The position numbers and the translations under genes are program-made. From the NCBI RefSeq assembly GCF_001422735.1, contig NZ_LMLZ01000001.1:245233-309232 (forward strand): 64,000 nucleotides of DNA. The letters run 5' to 3'. The notes beneath the pieces were generated by a model that saw nothing but the letters and a program-made list of their open reading frames with translations, had not been told where the DNA came from and ran no database searches. This stretch comes from Acidovorax sp. Leaf78 (GTDB lineage Bacteria; Pseudomonadota; Gammaproteobacteria; Burkholderiales; Burkholderiaceae_C). This document shows positions 8,388 to 17,445 of this stretch, piece by piece (the stretch's first letter is position 1; each line of letters begins with the position of its first letter).

Positions 8388-8846
8388 TCACTGCGTGATG
8401 ATCGGCGAAGGCTGGCCGGCGGCCTGGGCCTGCTGCTGCTCGTACATGGCCTGGAAGTTGATTTCGGCCAGATGCACGGGTGGGAAGCCGGCGCGGTTGA
8501 TCAGGTCGGCCACGTTGCCGCGCAGGTAGGGGTACACGATCTGCGGGCAGGCGATGCCCATGATGGGGCCCATCTGGTCTTCGGGGATGTTGCGGATCTC
8601 GAAGATGCCGGCTTGCTTGGCTTCGACCAGGAACACGGTCTTGTCCTTGATCTTGGTCTGCACCGTGGCCGTCACCGCGACTTCAAAGATGCCTTCGGCC
8701 ACAGGAGTGGCTTCCACGCCGAGCTGGATGTCCACGCTGGGCTGCTCTTGTTCGAGCAGGATGCCGGGGGAATTGGGCTGCTCCAGCGACAGGTCCTTGA
8801 GGTAGACGCGCTGGATCTGGAAGACGGGGTTTTCTTGATCGGCCAT
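8388..8846 (-). CDS. secB: Protein-export chaperone SecB
   Basis: Cytosolic tetrameric chaperone that keeps Sec-dependent precursors unfolded and delivers them to SecA. 152 residues from the start at 8846 ([20 protein letters not shown]), the standard SecB N terminus. The frame is open to 8924, but that extension has no family match. The central [11 protein letters not shown]-like and [13 protein letters not shown] segments and the [19 protein letters not shown] block are typical. It lies between grxC upstream and gpsA downstream, a common arrangement in proteobacteria. Confidence 0.96.
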   Translation of the reverse strand: MADQENPVFQIQRVYLKDLSLEQPNSPGILLEQEQPSVDIQLGVEATPVAEGIFEVAVTATVQTKIKDKTVFLVEAKQAGIFEIRNIPEDQMGPIMGIACPQIVYPYLRGNVADLINRAGFPPVHLAEINFQAMYEQQQAQAAGQPSPIITQ

Positions 8847-8956
8847 GGTGGATAAGTCTCTTTGCGCTAACGGATTTTCAGCAAAACAAAACCCGCCGTG
8901 GGAAAGCTCCCGCAGCGGGCACATGGGGCAGCATTATGCAGCCGCCCGGGGTGGGG

Positions 8957-9220
8957 TCAGGCGGCAGCGCCCAGCAGGGGCATGAGTTCGCCCCGGCCGT
9001 CCAGGGCCACCAGGTCGTCGTGGCCGCCCACATGGGTGGTGCCGATGAAGATCTGGGGCACCGTGCGGCGCCCGGTGATTTCCATCATGTGGGTGCGCGC
9101 AGCGGGGTCGGTGTCGATGCGGATCTCCTCGATCTGCTCGACGCCCTTGGATTTGAGGATCTGCTTGGCCCGGATGCAGTAGGGGCAGACGGCGGTGGTG
9201 TACATCTTCACGGGTTGCAT
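8957..9220 (-). CDS. grxC: Glutaredoxin 3
   Basis: 87-residue dithiol glutaredoxin that reduces disulfides with glutathione. The active site CPYC is at residues 12-15, followed by IRAKQILKSKG. The GSH-binding TVPQIFIG (cis-proline) and GGHDDLVALD motifs are intact. It follows the rhodanese gene and precedes secB on the minus strand. Confidence 0.95.
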   Translation of the reverse strand: MQPVKMYTTAVCPYCIRAKQILKSKGVEQIEEIRIDTDPAARTHMMEITGRRTVPQIFIGTTHVGGHDDLVALDGRGELMPLLGAAA

Positions 9221-9298
9221 AAAGGGCCTTCCTTTTCTTTCCGGTGGGGCAACAAAACGGGTTGCAAGCCTATCGCGATGGCAATAGCTGGGGGCGAC

Positions 9299-9706
9299 TC
9301 AGGCTTTTTCCACTGGCAGGCTGGCTTCGCGCCAGGCTTTCAGGCCGCCGGCCATGGCCTGGGCGTTCTCGTAGCCCAGCTTTTTGGCAATGGCCACCGC
9401 GCGGTTGGCGCGGGCGCCAGTGGCGCAGACCAGCACCAGCGGCAGGGCCTTGTTTTTGACCACGGTGGGCAGGCGCTCTTCGAGCTGGCCCAGGGGCACG
9501 TTCTTGGCACCGTTGACGTGGCCGGCGGCGAATTCCTCGGTCTCGCACACATCGATGACGACGGCTTTTTCGCGGTTGATGAGCTGCACGGCCCCGGCCG
9601 GGGTGAGCGAGCCGCCACTGGCGCTTTTGAGCACCGGCCACAGCAACATGCCGCCCGCAGCCGCTGCAACAAAGATCAGATACCAGTTGTCGATAATGAA
9701 TTTCAC
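9299..9706 (-). CDS. Membrane-anchored rhodanese-like protein
   Basis: 135 residues from a GTG start at 9706, chosen because AAGGAA lies 6 bases upstream. The longer ATG frame to 9901 overlaps gpmA on the other strand. Residues 5-22 form one transmembrane helix ([18 protein letters not shown]), followed by a single rhodanese domain with the sulfur-accepting cysteine C94 in [11 protein letters not shown]. This fits a membrane-tethered sulfurtransferase of the YibN type, which is often linked to grxC and secB. The physiological sulfur donor is unknown. It is divergent from gpmA. Confidence 0.88.
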   Translation of the reverse strand: MKFIIDNWYLIFVAAAAGGMLLWPVLKSASGGSLTPAGAVQLINREKAVVIDVCETEEFAAGHVNGAKNVPLGQLEERLPTVVKNKALPLVLVCATGARANRAVAIAKKLGYENAQAMAGGLKAWREASLPVEKA

Positions 9707-9770
9707 GAAGATTCCTTGGGTTGGCGAACGGCGTAATTTTAGAATGCTCAGTTTTGACCTTAGGGAAGCC

Positions 9771-10514
9771 ATGTACAAACTCGTCCTGATCCGCCACGGC
9801 GAATCCACCTGGAACCTTGAAAACCGATTCACCGGTTGGACCGATGTGGACCTGACGCCCACCGGCGTGTCGCAGGCCATGTCTGCCGGCAAGCTGCTCA
9901 AGGCAGAGGGTTACGAGTTCGACCTGGCTTTCACCAGTGTGCTCAAGCGCGCCATTCACACGCTGTGGTACACGCTCGACGAGATGAATTCGACCTGGCT
10001 GCCGGTGGTGAAGGACTGGCGCCTGAACGAGCGCCACTACGGCGCCCTGCAGGGCCTGAACAAGGGTGACATGGCCAAGCAGTACGGCGACGAGCAGGTG
10101 CTGGTCTGGCGCCGCAGCTACGACACGCCCCCGCCAGCGCTGGAACCCACCGACGCCCGCAGCGAGCGCAGCGACCGCCGCTATGCCAACCTGGACGAAG
10201 GCAACGTGCCCCTGACCGAATGCCTCAAGGACACCGTGGAGCGCGTGCTGCCGTTCTGGAACGACGCCATGGCCCCGGCCATCCGTTCGGGCAAGCGTGT
10301 GGTGGTGGCAGCCCACGGCAACTCCATCCGCGCACTTGTGAAGTACCTGGACGGCGTTTCTGACTCGGACATCGTGGGCCTGAACATTCCCAACGGAATT
10401 CCACTGGTATACGAACTGGACGCCGACCTCAAGCCCATCCGTCACTACTATCTGGGTGACGCCGAAGCGGCGGCGAAGGCTGCAGCGGCCGTGGCATCGC
10501 AAGGCAAGGCGTAA
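9771..10514 (+). CDS. gpmA: 2,3-bisphosphoglycerate-dependent phosphoglycerate mutase
   Basis: Interconverts 3- and 2-phosphoglycerate in glycolysis and gluconeogenesis. 247 residues, the standard length of the cofactor-dependent enzyme. The phosphohistidine motif [10 protein letters not shown] is at the N terminus (H9), and the second histidine motif [16 protein letters not shown] is present. The start at 9771 is the family start ([12 protein letters not shown]). The open frame that extends upstream to 9384 overlaps the rhodanese gene and is rejected. Confidence 0.96.
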   Translation: MYKLVLIRHGESTWNLENRFTGWTDVDLTPTGVSQAMSAGKLLKAEGYEFDLAFTSVLKRAIHTLWYTLDEMNSTWLPVVKDWRLNERHYGALQGLNKGDMAKQYGDEQVLVWRRSYDTPPPALEPTDARSERSDRRYANLDEGNVPLTECLKDTVERVLPFWNDAMAPAIRSGKRVVVAAHGNSIRALVKYLDGVSDSDIVGLNIPNGIPLVYELDADLKPIRHYYLGDAEAAAKAAAAVASQGKA

Positions 10515-10636
10515 AAGTCGCGTAAAGACGGGGAAAATCAGCCAAATCCCCCGTCTGAACGAGCGCCCGAGCGGAACTGCGGCGGCTTCGGCCCCTCCAA
10601 GGTGTATATTGATTTCGAAGCGGTAAAAGGTGCTCT

Positions 10637-12073
10637 ATGGGCCAGAAACTCAAAATTGCGGGATGGGTGTCGGTAGGTGTTGTGGCGGGTGCGCTGACCA
10701 CCGTGTCGCTGCAGACAGTGGCGCGGGGGGCGATGACGCCGCTGCCGTTGGAGGAAATCCAGCAGTTGTCAGCGGTGTTCGGCCTCGTCAAGACCGACTA
10801 TGTGGAGCCTGTGGATGACAAGAAGCTCATCACCGATGCCATCTCCGGCATGGTGTCGAGCCTCGATCCGCACTCCCAGTACTTCGACAAGAAGTCCTTC
10901 AAGGAATTCCGCGAGGGCACGTCTGGCCGCTTCGTGGGTGTGGGCATCGAGATCACCCAGGAAGACGGGCTGATCAAGGTGGTCTCCCCCATCGAAGGCT
11001 CTCCAGCCTTCCGCGCGGGCCTCAAGACCAACGACCTGATCACCAAGATCGACGAAACCGCCGTCAAGGGCCTGTCGCTGAACGACGCCGTCAAGCGCAT
11101 GCGCGGCGAGCCCAACACCAAGGTCACGCTGACCATCTTCCGCAAGGACGAGAACCGCTCCTTCCCCGTGAACATCACGCGCGAAGAGATCAAGACCCAG
11201 TCCGTCAAGGGCAAGGTGGTGGAGCCCGGTTATGCGTGGATCCGCCTGTCGCAGTTCCAGGAGCGCACGGTCGACGACTTCGTGCGCAAGGTGGAAGAGG
11301 TCTACAAGCAAGAGCCCAACCTCAAGGGCCTGGTGCTCGACCTGCGCAACGATCCCGGTGGTCTGCTCGATGCGGCCGTGGCCATCTCGGCGGCTTTCCT
11401 GCCAGAGAACGTGACGGTGGTCACCACCAACGGCCAGCTGGCCGACAGCAAGGCCACGTACAAGGCCTCGCCCGACTTCTATCAGCGCCGTGGCGGCGGC
11501 GACCCGCTGCGCCGCCTGCCTGCTGCGCTGAAATCGGTGCCGCTGGTGGTTCTGGTGAACGAAGGCTCGGCCTCGGCGAGCGAAATCGTGGCCGGTGCAT
11601 TGCAAGACCACAAGCGCGCCACCGTCATGGGCAGCCAGACCTTCGGCAAGGGCTCGGTGCAGACCGTGCGTCCGCTGGGGCCGGACACCGGCATCAAGCT
11701 GACCACTGCGCGCTACTACACCCCAAGCGGCAAGTCGATCCAGGCCAAGGGCATCGTGCCTGATGTGATGATCGACGAGTCGGAAGAGGGCAACATCTTT
11801 GCCGCCCTGCGCATGCGCGAAGCCGACCTGGACAAGCACTTGAACAGCGGCCAGGGCGAAGAGAAGAAGGACGAGGCCCGTGAAAAGGCCCGTGAGGATG
11901 CCCGCAAGCGCCTGGAAGAAGAAGCCAAGAAGCCAGTGGCCGATCGCAAGATTCCTGAGTTCGGTACGGACAAGGACTTCCAGCTGGTACAGGCGCTCAA
12001 CCAGCTCAAGGGCCGGGCAGTGCTGGTCAGCAAGACGTTGACGGAACGCAAGGAAGAAAAGAAAGAGAATTGA
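10637..12073 (+). CDS. ctpA: S41 carboxy-terminal processing protease
   Basis: 478-residue serine protease of the CtpA/Prc family. An N-terminal hydrophobic segment (about residues 5-25) anchors or exports it to the periplasm. A PDZ domain (GVGIEITQEDGLIKVVSPIE, with AGLKTNDLI) precedes the S41 catalytic domain. The catalytic serine lies in NEGSASASEIVAGAL and the lysine in MGSQTFGKGSVQ. The last ~80 residues are charged, rich in Glu, Lys and Arg, and probably coiled coil. It follows gpmA by 122 bases, a recurrent neighbour pair, and is closed by a terminator. Confidence 0.95.
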   Translation: MGQKLKIAGWVSVGVVAGALTTVSLQTVARGAMTPLPLEEIQQLSAVFGLVKTDYVEPVDDKKLITDAISGMVSSLDPHSQYFDKKSFKEFREGTSGRFVGVGIEITQEDGLIKVVSPIEGSPAFRAGLKTNDLITKIDETAVKGLSLNDAVKRMRGEPNTKVTLTIFRKDENRSFPVNITREEIKTQSVKGKVVEPGYAWIRLSQFQERTVDDFVRKVEEVYKQEPNLKGLVLDLRNDPGGLLDAAVAISAAFLPENVTVVTTNGQLADSKATYKASPDFYQRRGGGDPLRRLPAALKSVPLVVLVNEGSASASEIVAGALQDHKRATVMGSQTFGKGSVQTVRPLGPDTGIKLTTARYYTPSGKSIQAKGIVPDVMIDESEEGNIFAALRMREADLDKHLNSGQGEEKKDEAREKAREDARKRLEEEAKKPVADRKIPEFGTDKDFQLVQALNQLKGRAVLVSKTLTERKEEKKEN

Positions 12074-12093
12074 GCTTTCGCTTCTGAGCCCTG

Positions 12094-12125
12094 AAAAGCC
12101 GGATTCCAGCGGAGTCCGGCTTTTT
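12094..12125 (+). terminator. Rho-independent terminator after ctpA
   Basis: Stem AAAAGCCGGA paired with TCCGGCTTTT and a following T run. A long T-rich tract (about 12139-12170) then leads to the moeB start. Confidence 0.85.
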
Positions 12126-12183
12126 GCATTGGCGCTGCCGATTTTTATTTTGTTTTTTGTTTTTGTTTGCCTGAGATTGCCCC

Positions 12184-12933
12184 ATGACCGACGACCAGCT
12201 CCTGCGGTACTCCCGCCACATCCTGCTCGATGAAATCGGCATCGAAGGGCAGGAGCGGTTGCTGGCGGCGCATGCCGTCATCATCGGCGCCGGCGGGCTG
12301 GGCTCGCCCGCGGCCCTGTACCTTGCGTCAGCCGGGGTGGGACACATCACGCTGGTGGACGACGACGTGGTGGACCTCACCAACCTGCAGCGGCAGATCG
12401 CGCACACCACCGACCGGGTGGGCCAGGCCAAGGTATCGTCTGCTGCGGCTGCCATGGCGGCGATCAACCCTGAGGTGAAGGTCACGGCGCTCAAGGCACG
12501 AGTCGATGCCGATGCGCTCGATGTGCTGGTGCGCGATGCCACGGTGGTGCTCGATTGCTGCGACAACTACGCCACGCGCCACGCGGTGAATCGCGCCTGC
12601 GTGCGGCATGGCAAGCCCTTGGTGGCGGGCGCTGCGATTCGCTTTGATGCGCAGATCACCGTGGTCGACCCGCGGGACGCAACCTGCCCGTGTTACGCCT
12701 GCATCTTTCCTCCGCAGGCGGAGTTCGAGGAAGTGCGCTGCTCGACGATGGGCGTGTTTGCGCCGCTGGTGGGCATCATCGGCGCCATGCAGGCTGCCGA
12801 GGCCTTGAAGCTCGTGGCGGGCGTGGGGTCTTCGTTGGCGGGGCGGCTCATGATGCTCGACGGCCGCTCGATGGAATGGAGCACGATGCACTTGCAGCGC
12901 GCACCTGATTGCGCAGTATGTGTTGCGCGGTAG
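12184..12933 (+). CDS. moeB: MoeB/ThiF-family sulfur-carrier adenylyltransferase
   Basis: 249-residue E1-like enzyme that adenylates the C-terminal glycine of a sulfur-carrier protein (MoaD or ThiS). The ATP loop IGAGGLGSPAA is at residues 34-44, followed by NLQRQ. Two cysteine pairs (CYAC in the middle, CAVC at the C terminus) would bind structural zinc. MoeB fits well because the window also encodes a molybdenum formate dehydrogenase, but ThiF- and HesA-type assignments cannot be separated by eye. No rhodanese domain is fused at the C terminus. Confidence 0.88.
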   Translation: MTDDQLLRYSRHILLDEIGIEGQERLLAAHAVIIGAGGLGSPAALYLASAGVGHITLVDDDVVDLTNLQRQIAHTTDRVGQAKVSSAAAAMAAINPEVKVTALKARVDADALDVLVRDATVVLDCCDNYATRHAVNRACVRHGKPLVAGAAIRFDAQITVVDPRDATCPCYACIFPPQAEFEEVRCSTMGVFAPLVGIIGAMQAAEALKLVAGVGSSLAGRLMMLDGRSMEWSTMHLQRAPDCAVCVAR

Positions 12934-13048
12934 GAGGGTTCCTACACCCCGCGCGTCAGGCCGCTGGCAGAATGCAAAGCTACGAGCATCTAAATTTGAG
13001 GTTCGACCAGCGCCAACCTCGGCCCTGATCGTGAAACTGGATACTCCT

Positions 13049-13474
13049 GTGAAACTGCGCACCTATATCGTTGAAGACAACGCCACCATCCGTGAGAATC
13101 TGATCGGAACTCTGGAAGAGTTGGCGTCTGTGGAAGCCGTTGGCGTTGCAGAGACCGAGGATGAAGGGAAGAACTGGCTGGCCACCAACGCAGGCCTTTG
13201 GGACTTGGCCATCGTCGACCTGTTCCTGCGCCAGGGCAGTGGTCTGGGTGTGCTGGCTGCCTGCCGTGCCCGCTTGCCGGGCCAGAAGATGGTGGTGCTC
13301 AGCAACTACGCAACGCCCGATGTGCGCATGCGCTGTGCGCAACTGGGCGTCGATGCGGTGTTCGACAAATCCAATGAAATCGACGCACTGGTGGACTACT
13401 GTGTCCAGCACAGCAATGCTCCAGGGGCCATGGAGATGGGTCAGCCCGGGGCGATTCCTGGCCAGCCGTTGTGA
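13049..13474 (+). CDS. Receiver-only response regulator
   Basis: About 141 residues comprising a single CheY-like receiver. It has an acidic pocket (VEDN), a phospho-acceptor D57 in LAIVDLFL, and K107 in VFDKSNE. There is no DNA-binding domain. GTG codons at 13031 and 13049 are both possible starts. I use 13049 because it gives the usual MKLRTYIVED beginning. It is convergent with the NarL-type regulator at 13582, whose kinase follows. It may be a second output or phosphate sink for that kinase, but this is inference. Confidence 0.8.
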   Translation: MKLRTYIVEDNATIRENLIGTLEELASVEAVGVAETEDEGKNWLATNAGLWDLAIVDLFLRQGSGLGVLAACRARLPGQKMVVLSNYATPDVRMRCAQLGVDAVFDKSNEIDALVDYCVQHSNAPGAMEMGQPGAIPGQPL

Positions 13475-13483
13475 CAGCCGACA

Positions 13484-13516
13484 GCCTCCCCGTCGTGTGC
13501 GGGAGGCTCGTTTTTT
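13484..13516 (+). terminator. Terminator after the receiver gene
   Basis: Stem GCCTCCC paired with GGGAGGC around a ~10-base loop, then TCG and six T. It lies between two convergent genes. Confidence 0.75.
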
Positions 13517-13581
13517 ACCTGTGTGCGTGGTGCGATGGCCGGCCCCGTCCGGCTTGTCCGGACTAAAGGCCTCCCCGCATG

Positions 13582-14214
13582 TCAGTCGATCAGGCGATTC
13601 TTCAGTGCGTAGTACGTCAGATCGCTGTTGGAAGACAGGCTCATCTTTTCCATCAGGCGTGTGCGGTACGTGCTCACCGTCTTCACGCTCAGCGACAGGG
13701 CCTTGGCGATGTCGCCTGCCGTCTCGCCCTTGGCCAGCTTCAGAAACACCTGGAATTCGCGCTCGGACAGCTGTTCGTGCGGTGGCGCGTCGTCCTTGCG
13801 ATTGAGCTGCTGCGCCAGCAGTTCAGCCACGGCGGGCGTGAGGTAGCGGCGGCCCAGCGCAATGGTGCGAATCGCTTCCACGATTTCGGCTGGCTCGCAT
13901 TCCTTGTTCAGGTAGCCGCTGGCGCCCTGGCGAATCAGGTTGATCGCGTAGTGCTCTTCGGGGTACCCGCTCAGGATCAGGATTCCCATGTCGGGCGCCT
14001 TTGCGCGCAGCATGGCCAGCGCATCCAGGCCGCTTTGGCCGGGCATGGACAAGTCCATCAGCAGGACATCGATTTCCTTGTTGCGCACGAGGTCGATGGC
14101 TTCGCGGCCGTTGGCCGCCTCACCCTCGACCCGCAGGTCTACATGCTCCGACAGAAACTGCCGCAGGCCGGAGCGAACAATCGCGTGGTCATCCACAATA
14201 CCAATCTTGATCAT
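13582..14214 (-). CDS. NarL/FixJ-family response regulator
   Basis: 210 residues from the start at 14214 (MIKIGIVDDHAIVRSGLRQF). The receiver domain carries D54 in LLMDLSMPG, and a LuxR-type helix-turn-helix occupies about residues 146-190 (LSEREFQVFLKLAKGETAGD, VKTVSTYRTRLMEKM). The longer frame to 14322 adds residues unlike the family. It is divergent from the CHASE3 histidine kinase at 14340, its obvious partner. The adjacent envelope/stress genes at 16-17 kb are possible targets. Confidence 0.92.
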   Translation of the reverse strand: MIKIGIVDDHAIVRSGLRQFLSEHVDLRVEGEAANGREAIDLVRNKEIDVLLMDLSMPGQSGLDALAMLRAKAPDMGILILSGYPEEHYAINLIRQGASGYLNKECEPAEIVEAIRTIALGRRYLTPAVAELLAQQLNRKDDAPPHEQLSEREFQVFLKLAKGETAGDIAKALSLSVKTVSTYRTRLMEKMSLSSNSDLTYYALKNRLID

Positions 14215-14339
14215 CGATCTTTCTTTCACAGGGCGGAGTGCCGCTCCCGATGCTTGTTGGTTGCACAGATTCTCCGGCCTCATGCTGCGCGGTGGCACCA
14301 TGACACCCGGGTCACCAGACATTATCCAGAATAACGCGT

Positions 14340-15776
14340 ATGAGCCTCAAAGAAAACACCCGTCGATGGTTGCCCAAGGTCCGCAGGATGGCGATCAGCC
14401 TGCCAATGGCCCTGCTGGCAGCCATGGTGCTGGTGGGTATCAACGAGACCGGCCATATGCGTTCGCAGGACGCAGTCGCACAAATGGCGCATGGCCAGGA
14501 TACGCGCAAGGCTGTCAATTCGCTGCTGCAAAGCATGCTGGATGCCGAAACCGGGCAGCGCGGCTACTTGTTGACCGGCAACGACGCCTACCTCGAGCCC
14601 TATGACAAGGCCGTGGCCACGGTGCAGACCAACCTGGACGGGCTGCGCCAGCAGTTCATGGAGGCGCCCGACGACATGCAGGAATTCGCCCTGCTGTCGC
14701 GGCAGATATCGCGCAAGCTCGCCGAGATGGAGTTGAGCCTGCGGCTGCGCCGCCAAGGCAACGAGGACGCCTGGAAGTTCATCTTGCACACCGATGTGGG
14801 CAAAGAGCACATGGAGGCCATCCGCAAGCATTCGCAAGAGCTCATTGCCCGCAGCGACCGCTACGTGCAGCAGGGCCAGCAGCAGGTGGAGCAATCGCTC
14901 ATGCTGTCGCGCATCGGCATCGCCACCGTCACCGCCATCGGCCTGCTGGCCTTCTACATGTACCTGCGCCAGACGCAGGCGGTGCAGCAGGTGAGCCAGC
15001 GCGAGCAGGCCCTGCTGGAGCACGAGCGCGATCGGCTTGAAGGCCTCGTGCGGGAGCGCACGGCCACGCTGTCCGAGCTGGCGAACCACCTGCAGCAGGT
15101 GCGCGAAGAAGAGCGCGCACACCTGGCGCGCGAACTGCACGACGAACTGGGGGCCTTGCTGACCGCGGCCAAGCTCGATGTCGCACGGCTCAAGTCCAAG
15201 ATCGACGCCACGGCACCCGACATCGCCGAGCGCCTCAGGCACCTGACCGAAACGCTGAACAGCGGCATTGCGCTGAAGCGCCGCATCATCGAAGACCTGC
15301 GCCCGTCGTCGCTGTCCAACCTCGGGCTGACTGCGGCCATCGAGATCCTCACGCGTGAATACGCCGAGCGCGCGGCCATCGAGGTCGAGACCAGCCTGGA
15401 GCCCGTCAAGCTGCCCGACGCCTCGCAGCTCACCGTGTACCGCATGGTGCAGGAGGCGCTCACCAACATCGGCAAATACGCCAAGGCCGACAAGGTGCTG
15501 GTGTCGGTGCACGCCTATCCCACGCATGTCTCGGTGCAGGTGCGCGACAACGGCCTGGGGTTCGATCCCAGCAGCGTGCGCCCCACCTCGCACGGCCTGT
15601 CCGGCATGCGCCACCGGGTGGAGGCCGCAGGTGGCCGTCTCTCGATCACCTCACGCCCCGGCAATGGCACGCTGGTCTCTGCCGTGCTGCCCATGCAGCG
15701 CGATGCGACGGACGACCCGCAGCCAGGCGCTGCCAGCACGCAAGCCGCGGTGCCGGTGTCCCCCTCGAACTTCTGA
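14340..15776 (+). CDS. CHASE3-domain sensor histidine kinase (HisKA_3 type)
   Basis: 478-residue membrane kinase. A first transmembrane helix (about 17-33) is followed by a periplasmic CHASE3 domain with its hallmark ETGQRGYLLTG, a second helix near 190-208, a coiled-coil linker, and a HisKA_3 dimerisation domain with the phosphohistidine in ARELHDELG. The C-terminal HATPase has DNGLGFDP and GLSGMRHRVEAAGG. This is the NarX/DegS-like architecture that pairs with NarL-type regulators such as the divergent gene next to it. The stimulus is unknown. CHASE3 domains often sense small extracellular or membrane signals. Confidence 0.92.
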   Translation: MSLKENTRRWLPKVRRMAISLPMALLAAMVLVGINETGHMRSQDAVAQMAHGQDTRKAVNSLLQSMLDAETGQRGYLLTGNDAYLEPYDKAVATVQTNLDGLRQQFMEAPDDMQEFALLSRQISRKLAEMELSLRLRRQGNEDAWKFILHTDVGKEHMEAIRKHSQELIARSDRYVQQGQQQVEQSLMLSRIGIATVTAIGLLAFYMYLRQTQAVQQVSQREQALLEHERDRLEGLVRERTATLSELANHLQQVREEERAHLARELHDELGALLTAAKLDVARLKSKIDATAPDIAERLRHLTETLNSGIALKRRIIEDLRPSSLSNLGLTAAIEILTREYAERAAIEVETSLEPVKLPDASQLTVYRMVQEALTNIGKYAKADKVLVSVHAYPTHVSVQVRDNGLGFDPSSVRPTSHGLSGMRHRVEAAGGRLSITSRPGNGTLVSAVLPMQRDATDDPQPGAASTQAAVPVSPSNF

Positions 15777-16132
15777 GGCCGTCGCGCCTGGGGCGGCAGA
15801 CAGCCTTGCTGGCAATCCGGGGCCTGCACATAGCCCGCAACTGAGCCCCCACTCGCGACTCAGCACGTTCCATTGCCTGGTAGACGAGCCTCGAAACTCA
15901 GTACACCCATTTGCGACGCCAGCCTCGCGCTGCATGTCCGCATTCGAGCGCAACCACCAGCCGTGAGTCGCGCGGCCTCGTCCTACACGGCCCGCGCGGC
16001 GCCGCCGACACGGGAGCGCGCCAGACACCGGCATTCACCAAACTCACTCCGCCATACAGTTGGTCCCAGGCGCTGAAGTTCTGGTGCCAACCGACCGACA
16101 GGCCGCTACCGGCCCCTTACAAGGAGAAGGAA
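15777..16132. other. 356-bp gap before the envelope/stress gene cluster
   Basis: No gene, strong hairpin or repeat is recognised here. It presumably carries the promoter of the DUF1328 gene, whose AAGGAGAAGG ribosome site is at its right end. Open frames that cross this gap lack family features. Confidence 0.4.
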
Positions 16133-16297
16133 ATGTTGCACTACGCAGTTGTTTTTCTGGTGATCGCGCTGATCGCAGCACTGTTCGGCTTTGGCGGCAT
16201 CGCTGCCGGCGCTGTGGGCATTGCCAAGATCCTGTTCTTCGTCTTCGTGATCATGGCCGTCGTGACCTTTGTCCTGGGCCTGCTTCGAAAGGGCTGA
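16133..16297 (+). CDS. DUF1328 (YtjA-like) small membrane protein
   Basis: 54 residues with two hydrophobic helices separated by a glycine-rich turn ([20 protein letters not shown]), ending in LLRKG. This is the DUF1328 pattern. An excellent ribosome site (AAGGAGAAGG) precedes the ATG. Family members are inner-membrane proteins of unknown role, often seen with stress-response genes. Two other small envelope genes follow on the same strand, so a shared envelope or osmotic stress role is plausible. Confidence 0.88.
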   Translation: MLHYAVVFLVIALIAALFGFGGIAAGAVGIAKILFFVFVIMAVVTFVLGLLRKG

Positions 16298-16352
16298 CGC
16301 CCGTCCGCAAGCCCCAGCCACCCTGCATCCACACTTACCAGGAGTTTGAACA

Positions 16353-16745
16353 ATGAGCATCCAGACCGCCACCGATAAAGTCGCCGACAACGCCCGCACC
16401 CTGGCCGACGACGTGCTGCAAAGCGCACAAGACGCCGTGCAGTCCACCCGCAAGGTTGCCGACAAGTCGCTTGAAAAAGCAGAAGAAGGCGTGAAGGCAC
16501 TGCGTAACCAGACCGATCCCGTCATCGACGATCTGGCAGCCCGTGCCCAGGAACTGGCCAGCCGCGGTATCGACTACTGTGCAGAAACCAGTGCCCGTGC
16601 CCGCCGCCAGATGCAGCAGGCTGCAGACGCGACGACCCGCTATGTGGCTGAAGAGCCCACCAAGTCGCTCGTGATCGCCGCTGCATCCGGTGCTTTGCTC
16701 GCCACGCTGCTCATGATGGCTTCGCGCCGTCGCCCAGCGTACTGA
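16353..16745 (+). CDS. DUF883-like (ElaB/YqjD type) membrane-anchored helical protein
   Basis: 130 residues. The first ~100 are amphipathic helix rich in Ala, Asp, Glu and Lys (TDKVADNARTLADDVLQSAQ, KVADKSLEKAEEGVKALRNQ). A C-terminal transmembrane helix (SLVIAAASGALLATLLMMAS) and the basic tail RRRPAY close it. This matches the tail-anchored ElaB/YgaM/YqjD group, some members of which bind ribosomes in stationary phase. It follows the DUF1328 gene by 55 bases with an AGGAG site upstream, so co-transcription is likely. Confidence 0.8.
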   Translation: MSIQTATDKVADNARTLADDVLQSAQDAVQSTRKVADKSLEKAEEGVKALRNQTDPVIDDLAARAQELASRGIDYCAETSARARRQMQQAADATTRYVAEEPTKSLVIAAASGALLATLLMMASRRRPAY

Positions 16746-16954
16746 CCCCCTGAGAGCAGCGTGCGGCCCGCCGGCTGTGCTGAACCCGGGGTGATTAGAG
16801 ACACCTCAGGCAGCGAAGCATCTGGTGGACCACACGACCGCTCTGACTTCATCGATCCCCTACAGTCCGCTGGCCGCGGAGGGTGCAACAGGCCGGCAGA
16901 CTGCGATAACTCCAGCACCCGCGTTCCCAACCATTTTTCAACAAGGACAACATC

Positions 16955-17272
16955 ATGAAATACGCACGTGCCCTCGCTTTCGCCGCAGTTGCTGGCATCA
17001 CCATCGTCACGGCCACGGGCTGCTCGGTGGCCCGCGATCAGCAGACCATGGGTTCCTACGTTGACGATGCAGGCATCACGACGGCAGTCAAGGCCAAGAT
17101 GGCTGAAGACAAGAGCGTGTCCGCCACCTCCATCAGCGTGGAAACGCTGAACGGCACGGTGCAGCTGTCGGGTTTTGCCAAGTCGCAAACCGAAAAGAAC
17201 CAGGCTGAAGCCATTGCTCGCAACACCAAGCATGTGCGTGAAGTGCGCAACAGCATCGTTGTCCGTCCCTGA
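16955..17272 (+). CDS. BON-domain lipoprotein
   Basis: 105 residues with a signal peptide ending in a lipobox (TATGC) and then one BON domain (DDAGITTAVKAKMAEDKSVS, SVETLNGTVQLSGFAKS). BON domains of OsmY-type proteins bind phospholipid and are induced by osmotic or envelope stress. AAGGACA precedes the ATG. It is the last gene of the small-protein cluster and is followed by a strong terminator. The precise role is unknown. Confidence 0.88.
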   Translation: MKYARALAFAAVAGITIVTATGCSVARDQQTMGSYVDDAGITTAVKAKMAEDKSVSATSISVETLNGTVQLSGFAKSQTEKNQAEAIARNTKHVREVRNSIVVRP

Positions 17273-17334
17273 GCGGAACACTTGACCCAAGGGTGACGGC
17301 CAGCCTGGCCGCCACTTGTCGGGACGAGAACTGA

Positions 17335-17374
17335 GCAGGCTCCAGGGTCCCCTGGAGCCTGCTCTTTTTTTCTT
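17335..17374 (+). terminator. Strong terminator after the BON lipoprotein gene
   Basis: Perfect 13-bp stem (17335-17347 with 17350-17362), then a T-rich run interrupted only by C. It closes the 16.1-17.3 kb unit. Confidence 0.92.
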
Positions 17375-17445
17375 TGTGACTGTTGTTTCCTCTGCTGTGC
17401 GCATATTGTGTGCTGCAGGGCGTACCAGGGTTTAAGCTCACCACC

